Below, piece by piece: positions 9,522 through 18,225 of a stretch of 64,000 nucleotides of DNA. The stretch is taken from NCBI RefSeq assembly GCF_046250185.1, contig NZ_CP176469.1; one strand, written 5' to 3'. Origin of the DNA: Litorimonas sp046250185. Lineage in GTDB: Bacteria; Pseudomonadota; Alphaproteobacteria; Caulobacterales; Maricaulaceae. The notes beneath the pieces are model-generated. The model searched no databases, was not told the origin of the DNA, and was given only the letters and a program-made list of their open reading frames with translations. A program made the translations under genes and the position numbers. Each line of letters starts with the position of its first letter. Within the stretch, counting starts at the first letter, position 1.

Positions 9522-10232
9522 TTATCCGTCCAATTCAAGCCGATACCCGCCTGGTTCTGTCACGAGTAGAGTCGCTGTGCCTTTTTCTGGCTCAATTTTT
9601 TGTCGCAGACGGTAAACGTGAGTTTCCAGAGTATGCGTAGTGACCCCTGAATTATAACCCCACACCTCATGCAGCAGCTCTTCCCGCGCGACAGCCTTGC
9701 CTCCAGCGCGGTAGAGATATTTCAAAATATTCGTCTCTTTTTCCGTCAAGCGAATGTCCCGCACAGGTCTTGCAGGATCAGGCTGCGGAGGAGTTAAGCG
9801 CTTGCTGGACGGCTTGAACGCATATGGTCCGATCTGGAAAATCGCATCTTCGGATTGCTCGAAACTCCGCAAATGTGCGCGGAGGCGGGCAAGTAAAACG
9901 CCAAACCGAAATGGCTTCGTCACATAATCATTCGCGCCAGAGTTCAGGCCCAAAATCTGATCTGCATCGCCGTCATTCCCTGTCAACATAACGATAGGTG
10001 CAGCTACGCCTGCCTTACGCATCAAACCGCAAACCTCAGTGCCTTGCATATCGGGCATGTCGACATCAAGAATAATAAGATCAAATGTCTGCTCCTTGGA
10101 TGCCGCTAAGCCCTCTGCGCCGTTCGCGGCGGAGACTGTTTCAAATTCATCATACAAACTGAAATGTTCGGCGAGTTCCTCGCGTAACACTGCGTCATCA
10201 TCGACCAGCAGGATTTTCTTTTTCACAGCCAT
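9522..10232 (-). CDS. cenR: OmpR-family response regulator, likely CenR orthologue
   Basis: 236 residues. The receiver domain has the acidic pocket LLVDDDAVL, phospho-acceptor aspartate in LIILDVDMPD, the switch residue in MLTGND and lysine in VTKPF. A C-terminal OmpR/PhoB winged helix follows (LTEKETNILKYLYRAGG, then HTLETHVYRLRQKIE with the recognition helix). The name CenR is inferred from synteny: in Caulobacter the essential envelope regulator CenR is encoded, as I recall, a few genes from holA, lptE and leuS, as here. No kinase gene is adjacent, which fits the orphan arrangement of CenK/CenR. The L,D-transpeptidase gene diverges from it. Confidence 0.75.
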   Translation of the reverse strand: MAVKKKILLVDDDAVLREELAEHFSLYDEFETVSAANGAEGLAASKEQTFDLIILDVDMPDMQGTEVCGLMRKAGVAAPIVMLTGNDGDADQILGLNSGANDYVTKPFRFGVLLARLRAHLRSFEQSEDAIFQIGPYAFKPSSKRLTPPQPDPARPVRDIRLTEKETNILKYLYRAGGKAVAREELLHEVWGYNSGVTTHTLETHVYRLRQKIEPEKGTATLLVTEPGGYRLELDG

Positions 10233-10336
10233 GAAAGGCTCCTATTATTCTTAACGTGCGCGCGAGTCATAAGCTTTGCACTTACAACACGCTAATGTCA
10301 TAAGTTTAAGAATCCATCACAAAATTGCGAGGCGGC

Positions 10337-10855
10337 GTGACAGATAAAGTGAGCTTAACCATCCAGGCCGCAAGAGGCGAAGCGGAACTTGGCGGTTTGG
10401 TTTTGCCTTGTCGCATCGGGAAAGAGGGCTGTGTTGATCAAAGTGCGGGCCGAGAGGGCGACGCGAAAACACCCCTTGGAGAGTATCATTTACGCTTTGG
10501 TCTTTACCGCGCAGATCGATTGCCCACGCCGAAATCATCGCTCACATTTTGGCCTATTGAGACAAATGATGGCTGGTGCGATGATCCTGATGGCGACGCC
10601 TATAACCGTTTCATCCGATTACCCAGCACAGCCAGCCATGAAGCGCTATGGCGCGAGGACGGCGCCTACGATATTATTTTGGTGATTAGCCATAATGATA
10701 GCCCGCCCGAACCCCATAAAGGCTCCGCAATCTTTCTGCATATCGCTCAACCCGATGATCGCCAGACTTTGGGCTGCGTTGCGTTTGCGCCAGATGATAT
10801 GGTGGCGATGCTGCCGCTGTTAACGCCTGATATGGCGGTTCGCATCATACGCTAA
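10337..10855 (+). CDS. L,D-transpeptidase (YkuD) family protein
   Basis: About 172 residues, without an obvious signal peptide or membrane anchor. The C-terminal half has the YkuD core: IFLHIAQPD with the catalytic histidine, then TLGCVAF with the nucleophilic cysteine. The arginine usually two residues after the cysteine is replaced by alanine, as I recall for a short alphaproteobacterial subgroup, so crosslinking activity is inferred only. GTG 10337 has GAGG just upstream; a TTG at 10325 is also in frame. It is divergently placed from the CenR-like regulator, which suggests envelope-linked control. Confidence 0.75.
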   Translation: MTDKVSLTIQAARGEAELGGLVLPCRIGKEGCVDQSAGREGDAKTPLGEYHLRFGLYRADRLPTPKSSLTFWPIETNDGWCDDPDGDAYNRFIRLPSTASHEALWREDGAYDIILVISHNDSPPEPHKGSAIFLHIAQPDDRQTLGCVAFAPDDMVAMLPLLTPDMAVRIIR

Positions 10856-11536
10856 TTAGTCGTAATCGCGCGCGCCAAACATGGCCGAGCCGACGCGCAC
10901 AGAGGTTGCGCCCATTTCTGTCGCGACCTCATAATCTCCACTCATCCCCATGGACAGTTTCGCTATACCGTGATCCCGCGCGAGATTGCCGAGAAACCAG
11001 AAATGAGGACTGGCCGCTTGGCCGACGGGGGGGATGCACATCAGGCCCTCGGGCGTCAGGTCATATTCGGACTTCATACGCGCCAGAAATGCTGGCAAGT
11101 CAGCGGGCAGAACGCCTGCCTTCTGTGGTTCCTCGCCCGTATTCACCTGCACATAAAGGCGCGGCAGGCGACCAATTTTGTCAGCGGATTTCAACAAATG
11201 TTTGACCAGTTTCTCGCGGTCCACTGTTTCAATCACGTCAAATAGTGCCACGGCGTCATCTGATTTATTTGTTTGTAGCGGCCCAATCAAATGTAGCGTC
11301 AAGTCTTTACGATGAGCGGCAAATGTCTCGCCCCAGCGCGATTGCGCTTCCTGCACACGGTTTTCCCCGTAAATTCGCTGGCCCGACTCTAACATAGCTT
11401 TGACACGCGCGTCTGGCTGCACTTTGGACACCGCAATAAGGGCTGGCAGATCATCTCGCCCTGCCCGCTTGGCAGCGGCTTTGATCTTGTCTAACACATC
11501 GGTGCGGCGTTCCGCGATTGTCAAAAGGTCTGTCAT
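10856..11536 (-). CDS. YggS-family pyridoxal-phosphate homeostasis protein
   Basis: 226 residues of a fold-type III PLP-binding barrel. The PLP lysine lies in LIAVSKVQPDARV, followed by YGENRVQEA, HLIGPLQTNK, VQVNTGEEPQKAGV, and MGMSGDYEVATEMGAT near the C-terminus. These are the conserved YggS/YBL036C motifs. The family buffers free PLP and affects amino-acid and vitamin B6 pools; it is not a racemase. Its ATG overlaps the ATG of the divergent ThiE-like gene inside one CATG. Confidence 0.9.
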   Translation of the reverse strand: MTDLLTIAERRTDVLDKIKAAAKRAGRDDLPALIAVSKVQPDARVKAMLESGQRIYGENRVQEAQSRWGETFAAHRKDLTLHLIGPLQTNKSDDAVALFDVIETVDREKLVKHLLKSADKIGRLPRLYVQVNTGEEPQKAGVLPADLPAFLARMKSEYDLTPEGLMCIPPVGQAASPHFWFLGNLARDHGIAKLSMGMSGDYEVATEMGATSVRVGSAMFGARDYD

Positions 11537-12470
11537 GCTGTCCTCCTATGCCGAATACAGCGAAAATAAAAGCACCAGTCTGTGGTCAGTCGCGCATAAT
11601 TTACGCGAAGATGCTTGGCGCGTCTCCGCATTGTCGCCTTTCGTTTTTATGACGGACCCAGAGCGCATCGTTGATCCTATCGCAATAGCGCAAAAACTCC
11701 CCAAGGGGGCCGCTATCATCTATCGTCATTTTGGGGCAGATCATCGACATTCTGCGGCGCAGGCTTTGCGCAAAGTCACGCTAGAACGGCAACAACAATT
11801 CTTGATCGGGGCCGATATTGGCCTAGCAAAGATGGTCAAAGCAGATGGGGTGCATCTACGCCGCGAAGACGGGTTGGCGGTAGCAGAAAAACTGCGCAAA
11901 CAGCATCCTGACTGGATCATTAGCATGGCAGGTCTAAAAGGGCCGCAAGATTATGACGGTGATTTATCTGTGCTGGACGCACTCTTTATTTCTTCAATTT
12001 TTCCAAGTCGAAGTCCGAGTGCGGGCGAGGCCATCGGGGTCGGCAAGCTCTCCGAATTGACGCGCACTCTGCCCGTACCTATCTATGCTTTGGGCGGCGT
12101 GACATCGGCGACAGCCGCCAAACTAATTGGGTCTGGTGCCGCAGGTCTGGCCGCAATAGACGGGATTTTAAAGGAGATTGTGATGGCAGGGATTACAGTG
12201 GAAGACACACCGCGCGGACATCGTTTCGTCTACCGTCTGGAAGGGCACGAAGAGGCAGAGCTGACAATGGTGCGAAAAGATGATGATTTATTCGACGCCA
12301 ATCATACGGGCGTGCCGAAGTCTATGGGCGGGCAAGGCATAGGCAAAGCTTTAATCGAAGCCATGTCAAACCATGCGCGTGAAAATGCCTATCGCGTCAT
12401 CCCAAGCTGTCCGTTTGTCGCGGCGATGTTCAAACGCAAACCTGAGTGGGCCGAAGGCGTCGAAGCCTAA
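11535..12470 (+). CDS. fusion: thiamine-phosphate-synthase-like domain + GNAT acetyltransferase
   Basis: A single frame of 311 residues encodes two usually separate proteins. Residues 1-216 are ThiE/TenI-like (FVFMTDPERI, DGVHLRR, ISSIFPSRSPSAGEAIG, YALGGVTSATAAKL). Residues 217-311 are a complete COG2388-type minimal GNAT (GHRFVYRLEGHEEAELTMV, GGQGIGKALIEAM acetyl-CoA loop, IPSCPFV). No stop separates them, yet a strong Shine-Dalgarno (AAAGGAG) sits 6 bases before an internal ATG at 12183, so the GNAT may also be made alone. The N-terminus was set at ATG 11535, overlapping the yggS start; the frame is open to 11400. It is not established that the barrel makes thiamine phosphate; it may have another role. 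Confidence 0.72.
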   Translation: MLSSYAEYSENKSTSLWSVAHNLREDAWRVSALSPFVFMTDPERIVDPIAIAQKLPKGAAIIYRHFGADHRHSAAQALRKVTLERQQQFLIGADIGLAKMVKADGVHLRREDGLAVAEKLRKQHPDWIISMAGLKGPQDYDGDLSVLDALFISSIFPSRSPSAGEAIGVGKLSELTRTLPVPIYALGGVTSATAAKLIGSGAAGLAAIDGILKEIVMAGITVEDTPRGHRFVYRLEGHEEAELTMVRKDDDLFDANHTGVPKSMGGQGIGKALIEAMSNHARENAYRVIPSCPFVAAMFKRKPEWAEGVEA

Positions 12471-14188
12471 AACTTAAAGCCGCCTTCGATAAAGAGCGCT
12501 GTCGCCTCTTGCTTTTCGATCTCGACAATGCCTGCATTGAGTGCGGTCGACTTGCGCTGTATGTGCTGCACACCTGTGCCGACTGTGAATTTGTCAAAGT
12601 CATAGGTGACGCCGAAAACCGCCTGATTTGATTTCAAATTAACGCTAGCATCTGTTGCCTGACCAAAGCCCAATGTGAAACCGAGCGCGGATGGTTTCCA
12701 GGTTAGCCCTGTATCCCAAGCCTCATAATCTCCGTCGAGCAGTCCATTATTGGATTTGAGCCATGACCCGCCGAGCGTCCAATCGGCCAAGCTGACTTCG
12801 ACGCCTGCATTATAGGCTGACAAATCATCCAGCCCTGCGAGACCGCTTTGTTCTGACCCGCGAGCATATGTCCCTGTGGCTTCGACTTTCAAGCCGCTAT
12901 CAAATGTGCGGTCGAGTGAGAGGCCGACTTCCATGATGTCTTCGATTTCGGGATTGATAACGCTGGGGTTGCGATCATTGGACCGCACGCAATAATCAAC
13001 GCCGCACGCGCGAGCATTTGGCGCGTAGCTAGCGCCGAATTGCACACCAACGCCCACTGTATCGCCCAGTAAGCGCGGCGAGGTATATGTCAACTTCTCT
13101 GAAAAACCTGACGCGTCATTGACGGTTTTGACACTGTCCAGACCCGTATAATCGACAGGCGAGTTAGACGCGCCCACCGCCAACAATGTCGGCGCACCTA
13201 GACTAAACAGATAGGCCGCGCCGTCATCTCGCCCGATTGTTACATCACCATAAGCAGAACGGAGGAAGAGGTGCGCGCTTTCAATCGCGACTTGCGTTTC
13301 TTTTGCCTCATCTGGGCCAAAACTATAAAACTGTGTGGTATGTCCTCGCAGCGCCGTTGGCACGCCAGCGACCAAAACTGACGCGCATCCAAATTCTGTC
13401 GGCGGACAATCTGGGAGGCGTGTGGCAAAACCGCGACGGTTTTTATCATACTGCGCCCGCGCCCCTAAATTAATGCCGTATTCCAAGCCACCGTCTGTGA
13501 CGGCAGACACTTCCGCCATGACATCCGCATCAGCGACAAAGGCTTCCGACCAGCCGTCTTTGTCGAGTGCGGCCACGCCAACGCGACCTTTACCCTGAAA
13601 CAATGTCGCGAGGCGGCCCAGACCTAACTTGTCTTTCCAACCACGCCGAGGCGCGGGCTGTTGATAGGTTTGCGGCGCAGATTGGTAGGGCTGCGTATAG
13701 TTCGGCGCGCCGTAAGGATTAGGCTGATAAGGTGTGCCTTGTGGCGCTGATTGCGGCGCGGGTGCTGTTTCCCACGCTTTCTTACTTGACGAAAATGGCG
13801 ACTGACTTTGCGGTTGTGGCTGAGGCGGCACAGCTTGAGCTTGCGCGGCCCCCGCAAAATCGGACTGAACCTTATATTGCCCGCCATTGGGGCGACCTGG
13901 GAAATACGCGCCAGAACTTTCTGCAGGCTGCGACACATAATTTGGCGTCGCGGGCGGAGCATAGACAGGCGGAGTATAATCTGCGGGCGGGGTATAGCTC
14001 GGCGCTGTGTAAGTCTGCGCTGGTGCATATGCGGGCGCTGGCTGCTGCGCGGGCGCCGTCTCCCATGCTTGCTTTTTCTTCTTCGTTGCGAAAGGACTCG
14101 CCGATTGCGCACTCGCCATTGTGACCGCCCCGATAGACAGCACCAAGACCGGACCTACATAGGTCGACAGACGAGACAAGGCAGACAT
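12467..14188 (-). CDS. porin with long proline/glutamine-rich N-terminal linker
   Basis: 573 residues. A signal peptide (cleavage near ASA|QSAS, residue about 27) is followed by roughly 160 residues rich in Pro, Gln, Ala and Tyr with short repeats (KKAWETAPA occurs twice). Then comes a beta-barrel region with alternating hydrophobic strands that ends in an aromatic residue (FIEGGFKF). The barrel resembles Gram-negative porins of the alphaproteobacterial porin_4 type (DVTIGRDDGAAYLFSLGAP). The linker could span or bind peptidoglycan. Two cysteine pairs in the barrel may form disulfides. It converges with the ThiE-GNAT gene. Confidence 0.8.
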   Translation of the reverse strand: MSALSRLSTYVGPVLVLSIGAVTMASAQSASPFATKKKKQAWETAPAQQPAPAYAPAQTYTAPSYTPPADYTPPVYAPPATPNYVSQPAESSGAYFPGRPNGGQYKVQSDFAGAAQAQAVPPQPQPQSQSPFSSSKKAWETAPAPQSAPQGTPYQPNPYGAPNYTQPYQSAPQTYQQPAPRRGWKDKLGLGRLATLFQGKGRVGVAALDKDGWSEAFVADADVMAEVSAVTDGGLEYGINLGARAQYDKNRRGFATRLPDCPPTEFGCASVLVAGVPTALRGHTTQFYSFGPDEAKETQVAIESAHLFLRSAYGDVTIGRDDGAAYLFSLGAPTLLAVGASNSPVDYTGLDSVKTVNDASGFSEKLTYTSPRLLGDTVGVGVQFGASYAPNARACGVDYCVRSNDRNPSVINPEIEDIMEVGLSLDRTFDSGLKVEATGTYARGSEQSGLAGLDDLSAYNAGVEVSLADWTLGGSWLKSNNGLLDGDYEAWDTGLTWKPSALGFTLGFGQATDASVNLKSNQAVFGVTYDFDKFTVGTGVQHIQRKSTALNAGIVEIEKQEATALFIEGGFKF

Positions 14189-14379
14189 AGCGATTCCCAG
14201 CGTTAACGAAGTCTAAGATGTCGTTTACATGTCCTAAAATATGGTTAACGCACCTTAAGGAATAGCAGATTATACGGCTCTTAGCTACAGACTCCATGAC
14301 TGGAATTTTATGAAAGTCGGGCTAGCGCACGCGGGCGAACCTGTTATAACGCGAACTGATATTCACGGAGTGCCCACAC

Positions 14380-14853
14380 ATGTCACGCTCAACACGTCAA
14401 ATTCCCGCTCTTCTTGGCACAGCTGTGCTGAGCGCCATCTTATTCGCGGGCTGTTCATCCTTACCGCTTGTCGGGAAGAAAAACAAAGCTGAATCGCGCA
14501 AAGCCGCGGCTGTCAAAACTGCGCCAAATATGGGCGTGAACAGCTATCTCTGGCGCGCCTCTCTGGAAACATTGAACTTTATGCCATTGGCCGAAGTCGA
14601 CCCATTTGGCGGCGTAATCATCACGGATTGGTACGCCTCTTCCGAAGCCCCGAATGAACGCTTCAAAGCCAATGTCTATATTCTCGATACAGGTTTGCGC
14701 GCAGACGCCCTCAAGACGTCAATCTTCAAACAGACTCGCGGCCCAAATGGCTGGGACGATGCAGCCGTTGATGCTGACACAGCGCGCCAGGTTGAAAACG
14801 CAATCCTGACCCGTGCGCGTCAGCTTTATATTGCGACTGTGGATGCGCAATAA
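14380..14853 (+). CDS. DUF3576 lipoprotein
   Basis: 157 residues. The N-terminus is a lipoprotein signal (lipobox LFAGC, Cys25). The body, with VNSYLWRASLETLNFMPLAE and DPFGGVIITDWY, is the DUF3576 signature of alphaproteobacteria. It is predicted to be an envelope lipoprotein of unknown function. It commonly sits next to leuS and lptE in this class, as here, which suggests a link with outer-membrane or LPS assembly. GGAG lies 9 bases upstream of the ATG. Confidence 0.87.
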   Translation: MSRSTRQIPALLGTAVLSAILFAGCSSLPLVGKKNKAESRKAAAVKTAPNMGVNSYLWRASLETLNFMPLAEVDPFGGVIITDWYASSEAPNERFKANVYILDTGLRADALKTSIFKQTRGPNGWDDAAVDADTARQVENAILTRARQLYIATVDAQ

Positions 14854-14910
14854 TTGCAATTTGCGTCACGCAAAATGCAAGACTAGCCACCAGTGACAGA
14901 TTTGCTATAG

Positions 14911-14944
14911 AGCGGCCTTGAACTTGATTTGAGGCCGCTTTTTT
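14911..14944 (+). terminator. intrinsic terminator abutting leuS start
   Basis: AGCGGCC (14911-14917) pairs with GGCCGCT (14933-14939), followed by a run of six T ending at 14944. The leuS ATG begins at 14945, immediately after the T-run. It probably ends the DUF3576 transcript; read-through or a start inside the hairpin could affect leuS. Confidence 0.75.
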
Positions 14945-17728
14945 ATGTCCGAACGCTATAACGCATCCGAAGTTGAACCGCGCTGGCAAAAACGGTGGGC
15001 AGACGCTGACGCGTTTCGCGCGGATGACAGCTCAGACAAGCCGAAATTTTACGCTCTTGAAATGTTCCCCTACCCGTCTGGTCGCATCCATATGGGCCAT
15101 GTGCGCAATTACGCGATGGGCGATGTCGTCGCGCGCTATAAAAAGGCGCAAGGCTTTGAAGTCTTGCATCCCATGGGTTGGGATAGTTTCGGCATGCCGG
15201 CAGAGAACGCGGCCAAGGATAGCGGCGGCCACCCGCGCGATTGGACATACGGCAATATCGACGCCATGCGCGCGCCCATGCAACGCCTCGGCTTTGCTCT
15301 CGATTGGTCGCGCGAATTCGCGACCTCGGACGAGGCATATTACAAGCAGCAACAAGCGATCTTCCTGAAATTTTGGGAAAAGGGGCTGGTCTACCGCAAG
15401 ACCGCCAAAGTGAATTGGGATCCCGTCGACAATACTGTGCTGGCCAATGAGCAAGTCATTGACGGCAAGGGATGGCGCAGCGGCGCAGTGGTTGAGCAGC
15501 GCGATATGGATCAGTGGTTCTTCAAAATCACGGAATATGCGGAGGAGTTGCTGACAGGGCTCGATGGGCTCGACCGCTGGCCTGAAAAGGTCCGCACAAT
15601 GCAGGCGAATTGGATTGGGAAGTCTGAAGGACTTCAGATGCGGTTTGAGTGGGATCCAGTTAGTTGGAGCGTGGTAAGTCTAATTGATAGAGTTGCAAGA
15701 CACGTCTATGCAAGAGCTGGTACGAAATCACCTGAACAAGCTGCTCTGTTGAAATATGAAAACGGAAGGCTTTTAGATTATACGCCAGCGGCAATAGAGC
15801 AGAATGATGGGCCTGAAGATCTAGGCGATGTACTCGCGGACACCTATCCCGGAATTGAAATCTTCACTACACGACCAGATACACTCTACGGCGCTAGTTT
15901 CATCGCACTTTCACCAGATCACCCATTAACTAAATCATTAGCAGATGACGACAAGAATAGGCCTATAATTGAGCCTAAGTTACAAGATTTTCTAGCGGAG
16001 TGCGCCAAAATAGGCACAACCGAAGAGGCGATTGCAACGGCTCCAAAGCTTGGTTTTGATACCAAGCTTCGCGTCAAACATCCATTTGACGAGAGCATTA
16101 CCCTCCCCGTCTGGGTCGCGAATTTTGTGTTGATGGGTTATGGCACAGGCGCGATTTTTGGGTGTCCAGCCCATGACCAGAGAGACCTCGATTTTGCCCG
16201 AAAATACGACTTGGACGTCACACCCGTTGTCTTGCCAGAGGGCGAAAGCGCTGTCACTTACGCAATAAAGACCGATGCCTATACGGGCGAGGGGCAATTA
16301 ATTAATTCAGATTTCCTGAATGGCCTGAATAAAACCGAAGGCATCACAGCCGCGATTGCCAAAATTCAAGAGATGGGCCTCGGCCAAGGGGTAACGCAAT
16401 ACCGCCTGCGCGATTGGGGCGTGTCGCGGCAGCGTTATTGGGGGTGTCCGATCCCGGTGATTAAATGCGAAGCCTGTGGCCCGCAGCCTGTGCCCGAAGA
16501 TCAGCTCCCCGTCGAGTTACCCTATGACCATATCGACCTAACTATTCCCGGCAATCCGCTAGACCGTCACCCAACCTTCCGCACAGGCACAGACGACAAC
16601 CCCGTCACCTGCCCGAAATGCGGGGAGCGGGCAGAGCGCGAGACGGACACGCTCGATACTTTCGCCGATAGCTCTTGGTATTTCGCGCGTTTTGCAGGCG
16701 GGAATACAGACGACAAACCGTTCGATAAAGCCGCCGCCAGTGCGTGGTTGCCTGTTGATCAATATGTCGGCGGTGTGGAACATGCCGTGCTGCATCTGCT
16801 TTATGCGCGTTTCTTTACGAAGGGTCTAAGAGATTGCGGCTTGCTTGACCTGCCCAGCGGCGAGCCTTTTGCGGGATTGTTCACGCAAGGCATGGTCACG
16901 CACGCGGTCTTCACAGATTCCGATGGAAATTATGTGATGCCGTCTGAAATTGTTGAGGATGGCAACCAACTTCTCCACATTGAGACCAAGAAGATTGTCA
17001 CCCAAGGCGACGTCATCAAGATGTCGAAATCTAAAAAGAACGTCGTTGACCCTGACGATATTATTCAAGGTTACGGCGCGGACGTCGCGCGGTGGTTCGT
17101 CCTCTCCGATTCTCCACCAGAGCGCGATGTGGAGTGGACAGAGTCGGGTGTCATTGGTGCATGGCGGTTTTCGAAGAAAGTCTGGGCACTCGTCGAAGAT
17201 CTAGGCGACGGCCTCTCCCCTCTAACGGTCGCACGTGACGCAACTGGCGCGGCGCTCGACCTGCGGAAATTCGCACATAAGGCGCTGGACAAAATCACAG
17301 CGGGCATTGACGCCTTCCGCTTCAATACCTCTGTCGCGCAGATTTATGAGCTAACCAATGCGCTCGCGAAATATAAAGCCGATGACGCCGCCAAACGTGA
17401 AGCCCTCGGTATTTTGATCCGCACCATCGCACCCTTCATGCCGCACCTGGCCGAAGAGTGCTGGGCGCAGCTGGGCGAAGAGACGCTGTGCTATCACGCG
17501 CCGTGGCCCAAAGCTGATCCCAAATTACTCGTCGATGATGAGGTCACAATGCCCATTCAAGTGAACGGAAAAAAACGCTCCGAACTGACAGTCGCCGCAG
17601 ACCTGCCTAAGGACGACGTTCAAGAGCTCGCCTTGTCGGATGAGGCTGTGCAGAAATTCATCGGCGACGGCACTGTCCGAAAAGTCATTGTTGTTCCGGG
17701 CCGAATTGTGAATATAGTGGTGTCATGA
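14945..17728 (+). CDS. leuS: leucyl-tRNA synthetase with an extra ~55-residue insert in the editing domain
   Basis: 927 residues, about 55-65 longer than usual. The catalytic motifs are HMGH (residues 49-52) and KMSKS (near 695). The zinc-binding cysteines (CEACGPQ, CPKCGE) and editing motif FTTRPDTLYG are present. Between SEGLQMRFE and the TTRPDT motif there are about 71 residues instead of about 15. The stretch 15649-16075 also uses codons (AGA, AGG, CTA, TTA) that are rare in the rest of the gene, so it looks imported. The reading frame is intact, so the enzyme is probably active. The start abuts a terminator T-run; GAGG 10 bases upstream is the only Shine-Dalgarno candidate. Confidence 0.95.
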   Translation: MSERYNASEVEPRWQKRWADADAFRADDSSDKPKFYALEMFPYPSGRIHMGHVRNYAMGDVVARYKKAQGFEVLHPMGWDSFGMPAENAAKDSGGHPRDWTYGNIDAMRAPMQRLGFALDWSREFATSDEAYYKQQQAIFLKFWEKGLVYRKTAKVNWDPVDNTVLANEQVIDGKGWRSGAVVEQRDMDQWFFKITEYAEELLTGLDGLDRWPEKVRTMQANWIGKSEGLQMRFEWDPVSWSVVSLIDRVARHVYARAGTKSPEQAALLKYENGRLLDYTPAAIEQNDGPEDLGDVLADTYPGIEIFTTRPDTLYGASFIALSPDHPLTKSLADDDKNRPIIEPKLQDFLAECAKIGTTEEAIATAPKLGFDTKLRVKHPFDESITLPVWVANFVLMGYGTGAIFGCPAHDQRDLDFARKYDLDVTPVVLPEGESAVTYAIKTDAYTGEGQLINSDFLNGLNKTEGITAAIAKIQEMGLGQGVTQYRLRDWGVSRQRYWGCPIPVIKCEACGPQPVPEDQLPVELPYDHIDLTIPGNPLDRHPTFRTGTDDNPVTCPKCGERAERETDTLDTFADSSWYFARFAGGNTDDKPFDKAAASAWLPVDQYVGGVEHAVLHLLYARFFTKGLRDCGLLDLPSGEPFAGLFTQGMVTHAVFTDSDGNYVMPSEIVEDGNQLLHIETKKIVTQGDVIKMSKSKKNVVDPDDIIQGYGADVARWFVLSDSPPERDVEWTESGVIGAWRFSKKVWALVEDLGDGLSPLTVARDATGAALDLRKFAHKALDKITAGIDAFRFNTSVAQIYELTNALAKYKADDAAKREALGILIRTIAPFMPHLAEECWAQLGEETLCYHAPWPKADPKLLVDDEVTMPIQVNGKKRSELTVAADLPKDDVQELALSDEAVQKFIGDGTVRKVIVVPGRIVNIVVS

Positions 17729-18225
17729 TCCGAACACTGCTCCTATCTATTATCACCTTCGCTCTCACCGCTTGCGGGTTTACACCGATGCATGCAGGAC
17801 CAGGCGGCGCTGTGTTCGACAAGCTCAGCATCGTAGAGCAAGGCGGTGCAAATCTAACGGATGAACAAATCGGTTTCTTAGTGCAACAAAGACTTAGAGA
17901 TCGTGTTGGCCAAACGTCAAAGCCAGCCCATGAACTGCGCTACACAATCAATAGCGTCCGCGTTCCCATTGGGATTAGTGATGCCGATATTGCCACGCGA
18001 TATGATACATTTGTCACGGCCACATATTCACTAGTTGAGACCAAAACAGGCGATGTTTTAGACAAAGGCTCTGTGCGGTCTGTCACAACATTCGGCGCGC
18101 CATTTGATCCTTACGGCACAGTGGCCGCCGACAGTAATGCGCGGCAACAAGCGTCCAAAGAAGTTGCGGATCGGTTGCTAACCTCAGTCGCGCAATATTA
18201 TGCCAAAGCCAAACCTGCGACATGA
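17725..18225 (+). CDS. lptE: LPS-assembly lipoprotein LptE
   Basis: 166 residues starting inside the last codons of leuS (4-base ATGA overlap). A lipoprotein signal ends at the lipobox LTAC (Cys17), followed by GFTPMHAG, the usual alphaproteobacterial LptE start. The order leuS-lptE-holA is conserved widely in proteobacteria. LptE plugs the LptD barrel and helps insert LPS into the outer leaflet. Sequence conservation in this family is low, so the call relies on the lipobox, size and context. Confidence 0.85.
   Translation: MIRTLLLSIITFALTACGFTPMHAGPGGAVFDKLSIVEQGGANLTDEQIGFLVQQRLRDRVGQTSKPAHELRYTINSVRVPIGISDADIATRYDTFVTATYSLVETKTGDVLDKGSVRSVTTFGAPFDPYGTVAADSNARQQASKEVADRLLTSVAQYYAKAKPAT

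Noticed and set aside
14215..14262. CtrA box upstream of the porin
   Set aside because: TTAA-N6-TTAA spacing (one base short) and a degenerate half-site; not a full consensus.
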